From NCBI RefSeq assembly GCF_002028425.1, contig NZ_CP020042.1:1798001-1862000 (forward strand): a stretch of DNA of 64,000 nucleotides. The letters are read 5' to 3'. Source of the DNA: Streptomyces katrae. GTDB taxonomy: Bacteria; Actinomycetota; Actinomycetes; Streptomycetales; Streptomycetaceae. The notes beneath the pieces are model-generated. The model was not told the origin of the DNA, ran no database searches, and saw only the letters and a program-made list of their open reading frames with translations. The position numbers and the translations under genes were made by a program. Shown here piece by piece: positions 62,506 through 64,000 of this stretch (the stretch's first letter is position 1; each line of letters starts with the position of its first letter).

Positions 62506-64000
<1,495 letters not shown>

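Overview
The window is very GC-rich, with GTG starts, ATGA/GTGA gene overlaps and gene content typical of Streptomyces. The backbone order (AA10 LPMO, lipase, dnaE2/imuB, sepF-like, acyl-CoA dehydrogenase, der-plsC-cmk-tyrA, rluB-scpB-scpA-parA, ald, Nudix, pyrG) looks like a conserved chromosomal core stretch. The species is not identified.

Layout: 0-9.3 kb holds a cell-surface LPMO, a secreted lipase, a flavoprotein, an SOS-type mutasome pair (dnaE2 with a catalytically degenerate ImuB-like partner) and a YhgE/Pip-like membrane protein. 9.3-16.7 kb is an accessory island. Two IS701-type copies, with identical predicted transposases and in opposite orientation, bracket about 4.6 kb, and the whole unit has a 4-bp CTAA repeat at its outer ends. 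Inside are IS debris and a small AT-richer cassette: a 67-aa peptide ending in an almost pure valine/isoleucine tail, a B12-binding radical SAM enzyme with a PqqD-like C-terminus, and a convergent retropepsin-like protease. I read this as a candidate RiPP pathway and as the most novel object here.

16.7-28.8 kb begins with an alpha/beta hydrolase and an FMN reductase, then carries an Fxs-type RiPP locus: fxsA precursor, radical SAM fxsB with an inactivated hydroxylase-like extension, an AAC(3)-like acetyltransferase, TIR-like fxsC and the giant MinD/TIR/NB-ARC/TPR protein fxsT. A SLATT-like membrane protein and a SLOG-like nucleotide-binding protein follow, which gives the region a conflict-system flavour. 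28.8-42.9 kb holds a streptogrisin B-like protease, DUF proteins, a second SepF, glutaryl-CoA dehydrogenase-like and MFS proteins, a glycosyltransferase, a PAP2 phosphatase, a WYL regulator and an Rpf/LysM protein.

42.9-64 kb is mostly housekeeping: der, plsC, cmk, tyrA, a Rieske lipoprotein, a translationally coupled NAD-salvage operon (pnuC-nadR-nrtR-ADP-ribosylglycohydrolase) behind a perfect 8-1-8 palindrome, rluB-scpB-scpA, a second ParA with a small ribbon-helix-helix-like partner, ald, an AfsR-like NB-ARC/TPR protein, an ADP-ribose-type Nudix hydrolase, and pyrG, which runs off the right end of the window.
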